From positions 1 through 29,599 of the forward strand of contig JNEM01010268.1 in the NCBI GenBank assembly GCA_000697335.1: 29,599 nucleotides of DNA. Reading direction: 5' to 3'. The notes under the pieces are model-generated. The model was not told the origin of the DNA. It searched no databases and was given only the letters and a program-made list of their open reading frames with translations. The translations under genes were made by a program, and so were the position numbers. This DNA comes from Conidiobolus incongruus B7586. Its lineage: Eukaryota; Entomophthoromycota; Entomophthoromycetes; Entomophthorales; Conidiobolaceae. Shown one piece after another: positions 12,697 through 22,768 of this stretch; position 1 is the first letter of the stretch, and each line of letters starts with the position of its first letter.

Positions 12697-13852
12697 ATGA
12701 GTGAATTGCAAGAATTAAGCTCTCAACAAAAAGTTGAATTGGCTTCTCAATTTTTATTAGACGCTCCTCCTGGTGAATTGAATGATGTTATTGGAGGTAA
12801 AATATCCTATATATATTTAGATTTATTTTTTAATTCTTTTAGATATCCGAGGTTTAATCAATAATGATGAATCTTTGGAAGAAGGAATTTTGCCAAGTTT
12901 AGAAAAGTATAACTTGGATAACTTTACTGCCGTAGAATTACCTGGAACTGAAGATAGAGTCAGTCTAATTCAATCTTGTTTTTTTTTGATCCATACTAAA
13001 TACTATTTATAGGTATTATTATCTAGATATAATTTGAATCAACAAGGTTATTTTGTCGATCCTCGCTCTCAGCAAAAATTTAAATTTGATCACTTAAGAC
13101 AAGTACATTTATATGAAATATTCATCATACTTTATATTAATATTATTAAAGGCAATTAGTGATATTGAAACTTATGAACCTGAAGATGAATTAAATAGTT
13201 TTAGGTATTATCTATATTCATACTTTTAAAACTTGCTTCAACGTTAAAATAATCAATTTAAAGAACTTCTTTAGATGCCGCGATTCAAAATTATGTTGCC
13301 CAACATTATGAAGAGGGCAAATGTGCTGTTTATATTCAAAATTTATCCTTAATAGTTTTGATAATCGGAACAAAATTAAACAGTAAAAATTACTGGTAAT
13401 TTCAATCAACAATTTTATTACTATTATTCTTATCAATTAAATAGGAATGGTCAATGGCGCTCAGTTTGGACTTTGTCCCCAAATGATGAAAAGCTTGCAG
13501 GATCTATTTCAACTAAAGTGCACTATTATGAAGAAGGTAATGTTCAATTAGATTCTTCTCGCGAAGTTGATTTGAAGTTAGAAGCTAACGAAGTAAGTAA
13601 CACTATATACCAATATATTATCCATTCGTAATATCTTATTAACATTTTTAGGATCCTGAAATATATGCTAAAAATGCTCTTAAATTGATTCTTCAAACTG
13701 AAAATGAATATCAAACTAGCTTGAATGAAGGATATACTCACTTGGCTGAAAGAGCTTTTAGTGGATTAAGAAGAGCATTACCTCTTACCCGAACTAAGAT
13801 GGATTGGAGTAAGGTTATGTCCTATAAAATTGGCTCTGAGTTAAATAAGTAA
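12697..13852 (+). CDS. CAP1: F-actin capping protein alpha subunit (CapZ alpha)
   Basis: With the beta subunit it caps barbed ends of actin filaments in cortical patches. Seven exons: 12697-12796, 12843-12958, 13013-13102, 13152-13204, 13264-13395, 13445-13592 and 13652-13852, giving 279 residues, the normal family length. Diagnostic blocks appear in order: FLLDAPPGELNDV, FVDPRSQQKFKFDHLR, then NYWNGQWRSVW, VHYYEEGNVQL and, near the end, LRRALPLTRTKMDW. The NYW/NGQW block is joined across the fifth intron (13396-13444). Reading straight through that intron gives a plausible but wrong tyrosine-rich stretch. The six introns are 46-59 nt. The first ATG gives MSELQELSSQQKVELASQFLL, which fits the family N-terminus. 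The gene name follows yeast usage, where CAP1 is the alpha subunit. Confidence 0.95.
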
Positions 13853-15464
13853 ACTAACGATATAAATACCTATTTTACATTATTATTAATTTGATATTCT
13901 ATATTGAGTTCACTATTTTCGTATTAATGTTGTAAAATATTATTTTTCATATTACAGTTAATATATCTTATAAACAATTTGATTTTTTTCATATCCCTGT
14001 TTAAATTTTTATCAAAATTCGAAAGGTCAATTATGTTCATAGAATATTATAGATTTCAATTCTATTAAAGATTAAAATTTAATCGTTTGCGTTATTGCGA
14101 CGGATATCTTATTTTAGATTTTAGACAAATTTCAGTTTGGATTTTATTTCAATATTTGAATATACGATTTTTAATGAAATGTTAAGATAAAGTAATTATA
14201 GAATGATTTAAAAGTAACATATTTAGCAGATGCTTTGCCCAAACTTCAAATCATCCATTTTATATAGGGAATAAATTGATCTATATAATTGAATATATTT
14301 TAAACATTGAATTTGTAATTTTAAAATTTATCTGGTGATCAAATAGCTAACAAGTTATCCTTGAGATATTATATACTATAGAAGAGAAAATAACAATTGA
14401 TGCAACGAACTTGATAATCAATAATATAATAGTTAAAATGATATTTCTGATTAGCTGAAATTTTAATATCATTGTTAACCAACACATATTTATATTCAAA
14501 TTCATAATTAAATAGGTTTCTTAATAATATACCACATTAATTTTTGTAATCAATTTTGAACTATTAATATTATCTTCAATATCTCTTCATATCATGAATT
14601 TTAGTTTTATTAATAACATTGGAATTATCTCCTGAGTTTCTTGTTCAAATATGATTGAACATTTTTTAGTATTCATCAACAGTAATAATTTCATTTTAAA
14701 GAGAATCATTCAAATCCTTAAGTTTTACACAGCTTCCTATCATTCTGTATCAGTTTTTTTGTAATAATAGTTATGAATTTGATGTAAATTATTATATCAA
14801 ATCTTCATTATTTATTTCAATTTACAATCATAAGGTATTGATTGTATTGTTAATTATCTAAGAAAAATGAATTAATAAATATTACAATATCACCATATCA
14901 AAATAATAATTTAATAAACTTATATTATTAGATTAAATTAATATTTCAAGAATGTTTTAAATGACTTTAATGTATATAATTGAATAATGTTTAATAGCAT
15001 TTATATTAAACCAAATGTATTAATAACTTGTTCTACTGAGAAATGACACTATAAAATGTTGCTTATATACAATTTTGAATTCATTTCATATTGTTTCAAT
15101 ATTTTTTACTTTTAATATTTTATTGAGGTTCAATTGAAAAATCAATAGTATAACATTAAATGAAGCTTTATTTCTACTGAATTTGATTTTGTTTCACAAA
15201 ATTGTGAAAGAATCATCGAATAACTATAAATAATTCATTATATAATTATTTGTTAAGTAATCAAAATTTCTATCCCCGATTCGTTATTAATTTAATGAAT
15301 TGCGTATGTATGGATGAAATATTATGAAAATAAGGTACATATATATTGTTATATAAATAACAATTTTTATCAAAATGCATTAGTTTTTATTTGATCAATT
15401 TTAATACATTTTAAATATTCACAATTTCTATCAAAATTTCTCATTTTGTTCACTAATAAAGAAC

Positions 15465-15715
15465 TACTTTCCTTTTAGTATGATTTGAGGATCAAAGTTA
15501 AAAAATCTCAAATTTTAAATTTTGAAGAATATTTTGATTTTTAAAAAATCAATAAGTTGATTAATATTATATGGTTTTTATTGGTGATATTATAAATGTT
15601 TTATAATAGTATACAAGAATCTATATTTTATAACATATTTTCAATTTACTATTTTATCCTACAAATCTAAAGCTACTCTTATCAATCCTCCGAACATTTT
15701 GAAACAAAGGGAGTA
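15465..15715. mobile_element. Possible degraded Tc1/mariner-type MITE (Stowaway-like ends)
   Basis: The right end reads GGGAGTA, the inverse of the TACTCCC terminus typical of Stowaway-type MITEs. The left end starts TACTTTCC. Inward from both ends the strands share CCTTT and then an ATG-TT-AGGAT block (ATGATTTGAGGAT against ATGTTCGGAGGAT), so about 30 bases pair with gaps. TA dinucleotides sit at both limits, as expected for this family's target site, and the 251-base length is typical. There is no coding sequence and no second copy in the window. In DNA this AT-rich the match could be chance. Confidence 0.28.
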
Positions 15716-15836
15716 TAATTTTTTTTCTGAATAGAACAATAACAAATATTATGAATTTATTTTATCACATTCAAAATTTTAAAATGGTATGTTGGAGAAT
15801 CAAGTATTAGCAATTAACAAATATTGAATTATGAAA

Positions 15837-15853
15837 TATATATATATATATAT
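15837..15853. repeat. TA dinucleotide microsatellite
   Basis: Eight TA units in a row in the long spacer before the Rab gene. Confidence 0.85.
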
Positions 15854-16508
15854 TTTCGAATAGAAAATAGATTAATTCAAGTTTATAAGTAATTATTGAT
15901 AGAATAGATAATATATAATAACCTGGTTTATTTTGAGCAAATTAATGTATAATGTCAAAATAATAGTAAGATTATCAATATTTCATAATAGCTCATTATC
16001 AGACTATTGAAGTATAATGAATCAAATTTAATATGATTTGATTTATGAAAAATAAATGAGTTTGAAATTGATATAAGATTTGTTTAAATTTAAATATTAT
16101 AATATATATATAAAGGAATCTAAGATTTAATGTTTAACAGACTATTGAAAATAAAGTATTATGATAGCATGAAGATATTGAAATATTGTAAAAATAAGTG
16201 ATATGATTTAATATGAAATGGAAAAATAAATCAACCAATCAAAGCATGAATATGATGAAATGATCAACTAATGAAAGAGTAGTCAACTTATTGGGATTCT
16301 GAAAGGTAAATTAAATAGGATAGAATAATTAGGACAAATTATATTGAATAGCAGCATATCAAAAACCATTATATTATTTAAACCTATAAACAAACAATTT
16401 ACTCAATTAATTGCCAAATTGAATACTATTCAACTCTATTCTTTTTCAACTGGTTGAATATCCATTTTAATTTTTGTTGAAGGGCCCCTCACCTTCGATA
16501 CACCATCA

Positions 16509-17515
16509 ATGCAACCATCTTTGTTGGAGGCCAAAGTGGTCATTTTGGGAAGTCAAGGTATATCTTCTGCAATAGCTTGTCATCTTTTCTGATTTTTGTG
16601 CATTAGGAGTGGGAAAGTCTTCTTTGGTTGTTAGATACGTTCAAAAAACTTTTTCACCTAATTGTCCTTCCACTATTGGCGCTTCTTTTTCAACAACTAA
16701 AATGTACACGATTATTCATCTTTCCTTCATCATTGCTAATTCTTTCTTTTTTCTGTTTAGTACAGTTGACAATTGCAAAGTACGTTTACAGATATGGGAT
16801 ACAGCAGGTCAAGAAAGATTTCGTTCAATGGTATATTATCTCTTTTTATATTGCAAAATTATTATTCATCTTTTTTTATCCTTTTACAGGCTCCTATGTA
16901 TTATCGTGGGGTAATTTATTCATAAAATTTTAGAGTATATGGTTTATTTAATTGCTGTATAAACTTAGGCCAATGCTGCTATCCTTGTATATGATATAAC
17001 TAATTCGGAATCTTTTCAAGATATGCACCGTTGGCTAGAAGGTAACTTCAGTTGCAATCACTCAATTTAATATTATATAACATTAAATATTTAGAGCTCA
17101 AGAAAAATATGACTGAAGATTTAGGTATATTTTATTACTCTCTTTATATTCATTTTCTTATTTTACCATATTTTAATATTCTCTCAGTTATTCATATTGT
17201 AGGTAGTAAATGTGATCTTGAATCTCAACGACAGGTACAACCTGAGCAAGTTAGAGAATATGTAAATAGTTTAGATGCTGACTACCTTACCCATGAAGTT
17301 TCTGCAAAGGATGATCAAGGTAATTCATTTTTATTTTACTTTGGTATCCTAATTTAATTCGTTTATTAGGCATCGATGAATTATTTTTACAGATTAGCCA
17401 ACAGCTTGTTCAAAGAAAAAGTGGCATAGAACAGTCACGAAAAAATAAAGCCAACGGAAGAGTGGTAGTTAAAAACGATATAGGTGAAACTTCTTCTGGT
17501 ACTGGGTGTTGTTAA
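16509..17515 (+). CDS. Rab GTPase of the Rab5 group (Rab21/Rab22-like)
   Basis: Small GTPase that likely acts on early endosomes. Eight exons: 16509-16557, 16607-16703, 16761-16830, 16890-16910, 16969-17041, 17095-17124, 17188-17319 and 17370-17515, giving 205 residues. The P-loop GSQGVGKS spans 14-21, followed by switch I TIGASF, WDTAGQERF at 61-69 and SAK at 152-154. The protein ends with Cys204-Cys205, the double geranylgeranyl site. TIGASF and MAPMYYRGANAAILVYDIT place it near Rab21, Rab22 and Rab5. The G4 motif is SKCD (120-123) in place of the usual NKxD or TKxD. Two exons are tiny (21 and 30 nt). The seven introns are 49-63 nt, and each joins in phase. I cannot fix the orthologue from sequence reading alone. 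Confidence 0.93.
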
Positions 17516-19185
17516 TATTGGCATACTAAATACTTCATCTTTAAGGAACAAAAATATTACATATATTCTTGGCTTTTTGAAACTTCCCCTATCTATTCCG
17601 ACGCTATAATTAACAGCTTCAATATTAACCCTCACTTCGAGTTCAATTACAGATGCTTTCAGTTCATTAGATTCAAATGTTATAATATATCTCAATTTTT
17701 GAGATAATGTATCTTTTTTTAATTACATCGCGTAATTCATTTCCACACTAACCCTTAAATGAATATATATAATTCATATTCTATTTTCTCTTATTATTTT
17801 CTTTGATATTAAATTTTTATATTTATTCATATTCTACCTTGAATATACTTTAACATTGAAAATAATTGATTTTTATATAGAAGCAATTATTTAAATTTTA
17901 AGAATTGTCGCTATTACTCTTTTGTTCTATTTTTTATAATATTTTTGATTTTATTTATAGTTTTCACTCATTTGTTAATTACATGTATCATCAATATATT
18001 TTTCTCCATATCCTATTATATTTATCAAGATACGCTGTTAAGTGAATATTTTGAAGATATCTTTAAATTATCAATAAATTATTTTATTTCATAGTTCATT
18101 GTATATTGAAAATATTTTTTTAAATAACATAGTGTTTTTTGTTCAATAGGTTCTAAATTATAAATATATTTACTTTATCCATTTAAAGATACTTAAATAT
18201 ATTTTTTTTCATATGTATATATTTCTTTGATTAAACGTTATCTGTAATTAAATTTACTGTTAAAATTTGGCGCACGAATTAGATATGAAATAATCATTCA
18301 TTAAGTCTAATCTTGTATTATGAATTTTATTCAATACTGATTTAGATAAATTATTTATATCAAAATATAATCTGTTAATTTACCAACTATCTATTTATTT
18401 AAATTATACCATCATATAGTATCACGAATTTGAATATTTCATAGGTTAACAATGTATGCCTTCGTTAACTAAATCATATTCATCAAGTTCTAATTATCTG
18501 AAATTAATTTATATAATACTTTGGCTAAAATATGATAGGAAATGTAACCTTGGTCAAAAAATTAATTCAAATTTCTTCACATATACAATCAATTTTATCT
18601 AGTTATTTTATTAATTAATAATATAATTGTGGATAATGATAAAATCTGAAAAATTTAATTTTAGGACATTGATAAATGACAATTTAGCTGTAAAATTCCA
18701 ATCGCGGATTGTTAAAAGATTGAAATAATATGATATCTATTTACATGAAAATAGTCAAAAATATTATCCAAAATGAATTATCTGAGAAGCAAAATAATAG
18801 TTATATTAAGACAATTTTAGATTATGGAACGTATAATTTAAAAAAGTTGTACGTGAAATTATGTTTATTTTAATAGGTGTAGATATTTATTAATTTGAAA
18901 ATTAAATTTGAAACATGCCAAGCTGACAGTTGAAGGAAACGGGATAATAGTCTAAAATTCACATCCACCTGAGATATTCAATTGAGACATTAACAGATAT
19001 GAGAAATTATGGGATAATTATTTTGAATTCTATAAAAATCAAATTATGACTGTTTAAGAAAATTTAATTAATGAACCAACTAATTTCATTATATATATAT
19101 ATATATGTTTAGTTTAATTCTCTTTTAATGAATATTAGTTATTAATCATTATTATTACATTAATATATATTACTAGTGTTATTGA
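17516..19185. other. AT-rich spacer between Rab and PP2C genes
   Basis: No exon is supported. A (TA)8 run lies at 19090-19106. Bases 18900-19000 are slightly less AT-rich but give no lasting frame. Confidence 0.6.
19090..19106. repeat. TA dinucleotide microsatellite
   Basis: Eight TA units in a row, about 80 bases before the PP2C start codon. Confidence 0.85.
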
Positions 19186-20300
19186 ATGGATAATCATATC
19201 ATGTTTCCCTATGGGGTAACTTCTGAAAAAGGGAATAGGCCAACTCAAGTAATTTTCAGCTCAAACAATTTTTTCTTTAATTGATTATATTTTTTAGCAA
19301 GATGATTATTTAATTATCCAAAACCCTTTTGGAGACAATTTACATTCTCTATTTGCTGTATTAGATGGACATGGTGAACAGGTTTATACCTTTATTCTTG
19401 TGTTTAACTTATCCTAATTATTTTGGTAGGGTGATAAAGTTTGTAAAGCAGTCAAAAAATATATCACTGAGTTAGTTGAAAGAAGAAAACAAGATTTTAT
19501 TGAAAATGCAGAATCCGCTCTAATAGATTTGTTTAGAGATGTTAACGAAGCTTTAGAAGATGATATTTCACTTGATATTTACTTGAGTGGAACAACGGTT
19601 GTTTTAGCTCTTGTAACCAATTCTAAAATCACTATTGCCAACTTGGGAGACTGTAGGGCTATGATAGTTAGGGAAGATTCTTCAAACGAGATCACACATA
19701 TTTCTTTAACCCAAGATCATACTTGTATGAATGAAGCTGAAATGGAAAGAATAAGAGCAGCAGGTGCTAGAGTTGAAAAAACAGGTTCGCCTCCATTACC
19801 TGAAGATGGTAAGGATATTTATATTACATTTTTGTTTAATTATTTATATTATTTTAGCACCATTAAGGATATTCAAAGGAACTCTACCATATCCAGGGTA
19901 TATTCACATAACTTAATCATATAATTATTATTAATATTTATTTTTATCAAGATTGGTGATGACAAGAACGCTAGGAGATTCTGCAGGTATTATATATAGT
20001 TTACCATCATTTGTTTATCGTCACTAACTATTCATATTAGCTCGAAAACTGGGAGTCACTTATGAGCCTGAGATTACAACATATGATATTGAACCAACTG
20101 ATTTATGCTTGGTATTAGCAACTGATGGAGTTTGGGATGCATTGGAGAATGACAAAGTGGCTAAAATCGTGTCATTAGCTAAGAAAAATGTTCAGAAGGC
20201 TTCTAATATACTAGCTGAAAAGTCATTGAAATATTTGGGTAAAAAGCTAATAGACGATAATACTACTAATTTGATAGTCAGTCTTAGATCTAATTCTTAG
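19186..20300 (+). CDS. PP2C-family (PPM) Ser/Thr protein phosphatase
   Basis: Metal-dependent protein phosphatase, probably cytosolic. Six exons: 19186-19248, 19298-19381, 19430-19808, 19858-19897, 19952-19986 and 20041-20300, giving 286 residues, close to a bare catalytic domain. Metal and core motifs are all present: the N-terminal acidic pair Asp23-Asp24, DGHG at 44-47, SGTT at 102-105, NLGDCRA around 121-126, then APLRIFKGTLPYPG, MTRTLGDS, ATDGVWD (Asp229) and Asp273-Asn274 near the end. After DGHG the sequence is EQGDKV, not the common GG, so this is not a standard Ptc1-Ptc3 type. It is closer to the DGHG-x-x-G group seen in plants and protists. There is no signal peptide, membrane segment or extra domain. 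The gene ends with TAG, which shows that TAG is a normal stop here. Confidence 0.92.
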
Positions 20301-21814
20301 ACTTTATAGTATACTTGTAAATTAATATTTTTTATATTTGATTAAATTTATGGTTTTTTTTTTAAAAAATATTACGCACAATGTTTTGATTGTTATTTTA
20401 TAATGTTAGTAATATTACAATATTCTTAATTACACCTATCTTAAATGTATATATCTTGGGTATGATATTTTGAAATATCGGATTAAATGTGGTATTGATT
20501 TTACTAAATTAACGCAATATATAAACTAATCAAACTTAAAACAATTGATGTAGAAATCACTGATTATTTTGAATTTTAATACTTGATTTAGAAATCAATT
20601 TAAATCAAATGAATATAATGATATTCTTACTTTGAATGTATATCGATAAAAGTTATTACAATAATTATTTTTATAGTTTAAGGTTTATTTTTCATATTTA
20701 AAATATTGAATACATTATAATGCTATATAATTATAGAGAATATATTATTTGAATTAAATAAACATTAAATCAATTAACCTCGAAATCATATAATATAATT
20801 TTGAACAATATAATTTAGTAATTTCAAAGGAATTATATATGCAAACAATGAACCAAGTTATATATATTGATGGCCAATACAAAGTTAAAAAATGATTTCA
20901 AAATCGTTGCCAGAATCAAATTGTATTTCAATATTAATGGGATTTGAATGTTTTGGGCATAAAAATATCAAAATGATTTCTAATAGTATAATAATTTATA
21001 AATATATAAATATATATTCTAGATAGTAATTTAGAATTTGTTTTATATAATATTCATTTTTGAAGGATTCCTGCTGATTGAATTGGCTTGGGTTGAAAAT
21101 TCAATCTGAAATATACATATTCCATTTCCTCAAATTAACTTGAAAAAATCCATCACTAAATAATTTATCAAAAATATAACTCAATTAATAAAGATCAATG
21201 AATTAAAGCAATCAAAATAGTAATAATATTTGTTATACAATTCAAATTGAAAACCAAGACAGGTTTTTTTAAAGCTTGGTAAGATCATGATAAGAATATT
21301 TTTATTATTCATTTATTCAATTATAACAATAAATATATCTTCTTTCATTTAGTCACTCAAGTGAACATCAATTTTATTATTCATTAATTATATTTAAGAA
21401 AATAGTTAAACTCAATTTAATATTAGCATATATATTTGTACAATTTCAACATATAAAAATAATCATATTAATTGGTTTCTTGAATATAAATTTCTTTATA
21501 AATGTTGAATTCTGAAAATTTGGAACATTGAATACATGTGTTTAAAATTTTATCGTATTATATACTATATCATTTATAATAAATTTTTTCATATATTTTA
21601 AAGTTGATATCCTAGTTATATATATTATCAAGTTTGAAATATTTAATGATTTTTGTTATTATATCATAGTTTAAGCCAAAATTTATATATTAGCAAACTC
21701 TTCATGTAATGTGCTCAATAGGATGATATCAATATATTATACACCATTTATATCATGAAAAATGCTAATAATGATCTAATTTTATTATGATATGCCTCTT
21801 TTCAAAATAAAATA
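20301..21814. other. Convergent spacer between PP2C and trypsin genes
   Basis: About 1.5 kb of AT-rich DNA holding the 3' ends of two converging genes. I see no coding exon, RNA gene or clear repeat. Confidence 0.6.
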
Positions 21815-22768
21815 TTATTTAGAAGATTGAATTAGCTTAGCTTTGGAAGTAATCCAACCAGAAACACCACTAACCCTAGTATAAACTCCAGGAAGACCAG
21901 GCTGAGCACAAGAAATACCAAAACTAGTAATCCCAACCAATATATGCTGATTTTCATTAGAATATATTAATGGCCCTCCACTATCTCCTTGGCAAGTATC
22001 CTTTCCTCCTTGTTGCGTTCCAGCACAAAGTTGCAATTCATTCGAAATAGAATAGCCTTGTTCTTTCATGACACTGGAACATTCTTCATAGCGAGTGGTA
22101 GGGAGCTCGACTTGCATCAAGACAGGTGATAGAGGTCCATCCACTCTCGTTCTTCCCCATCCAATCGCAAGGAGTGACTTTCCTGAATCTGCATATTTTC
22201 CATCATCCAGTATAATTGACTTAGGTGGATTCGGATATGAGCCATCCAATTTCCATAGAGCAACATCGTTGAAGTTCGATAATGGATTGTACTGTTCATG
22301 TACAAATCGTTGAGATACTTTAAATACCATTGCTTGTTCTTCATCTAGAGATCGTCCTAAATTATGGCGGTGTAGTACTACTGTGAACTGGTTTATGTCA
22401 CCAGATGAGCAGTGCGCAGCAGTGATGATCATGTTATTTCCATACAGCGTTCCTCCACAAACGTGGTTGCCTTTCCATTGTATACTTGCCATCCAAGGGT
22501 AAGCGAATTCAGGCTTCACCTCTGACCCTCCAATCACATTTGGCGTTAATTCCGTCTCTCCCACGCCAAATTCATTCAATGGTGACCCCGCTGAATTTGG
22601 TGCTGATCGATTGTTTTTGATCATTTTGGCTGCAAGCTTACCGGGCTTTGTAGACTTGTTTGTTAATATAGATCTATGGTCTACTACTTTTGCTTCGGGC
22701 CCTACTAAATAGTTTAAGAGGATATGAAATAAAACATAAATGAGCCATAATGAATAATTGAAATTCAT
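21815..22768 (-). CDS. Secreted trypsin-like serine protease (family S1)
   Basis: Extracellular endopeptidase. One uninterrupted exon of 317 residues, unusual here because most neighbours are heavily spliced. A hydrophobic N-terminus at about 5-22 (LWLIYVLFHILLNYLV) acts as signal peptide, followed by a basic propeptide. The mature enzyme should begin at Val78 (VIGGSEV). Catalytic residues are His119 (TAAHC), Asp168 (NDVALWKL) and Ser263 (GDSGGPL). Asp257, six residues before the serine, predicts cleavage after Lys or Arg. Six Cys match the three core disulfides (104-120, 230-248, 259-287). The residue before the mature end is Asn77, not Arg or Lys, so the zymogen is unlikely to activate itself. 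Trypsins are rare in most fungi but common in insect-associated Entomophthoromycotina, so a digestive or virulence-linked role is plausible but inferred. Confidence 0.95.
   Translation of the reverse strand: MNFNYSLWLIYVLFHILLNYLVGPEAKVVDHRSILTNKSTKPGKLAAKMIKNNRSAPNSAGSPLNEFGVGETELTPNVIGGSEVKPEFAYPWMASIQWKGNHVCGGTLYGNNMIITAAHCSSGDINQFTVVLHRHNLGRSLDEEQAMVFKVSQRFVHEQYNPLSNFNDVALWKLDGSYPNPPKSIILDDGKYADSGKSLLAIGWGRTRVDGPLSPVLMQVELPTTRYEECSSVMKEQGYSISNELQLCAGTQQGGKDTCQGDSGGPLIYSNENQHILVGITSFGISCAQPGLPGVYTRVSGVSGWITSKAKLIQSSK

Larger units (their letters stand above)
13853..16508. other. Long AT-rich spacer between capping protein and Rab genes
   Basis: About 2.65 kb with no exon that I can support. 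It contains a (TA)8 run at 15837-15853, a possible worn MITE at 15465-15715, and an inverted repeat TTCAAC-2-GTTGAA at 16445-16458, about 50 bases before the Rab start codon. Otherwise I see nothing in it. Confidence 0.6.

Noticed and set aside
13396-13444. Tyrosine-rich exon extension in the capping protein
   Set aside because: Splicing this 49-nt intron restores the conserved NYWNGQWRS block. Reading through is out of frame with the upstream exon.
13218-13741. Two minus-strand frames across the capping protein gene
   Set aside because: They run antisense through exons and introns of a well-supported gene and have no recognisable motif.
17435-17695. 86-codon minus-strand frame after the Rab gene
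   Set aside because: Half of it is antisense to the last Rab exon and the rest is 3' flank. No motif is present.
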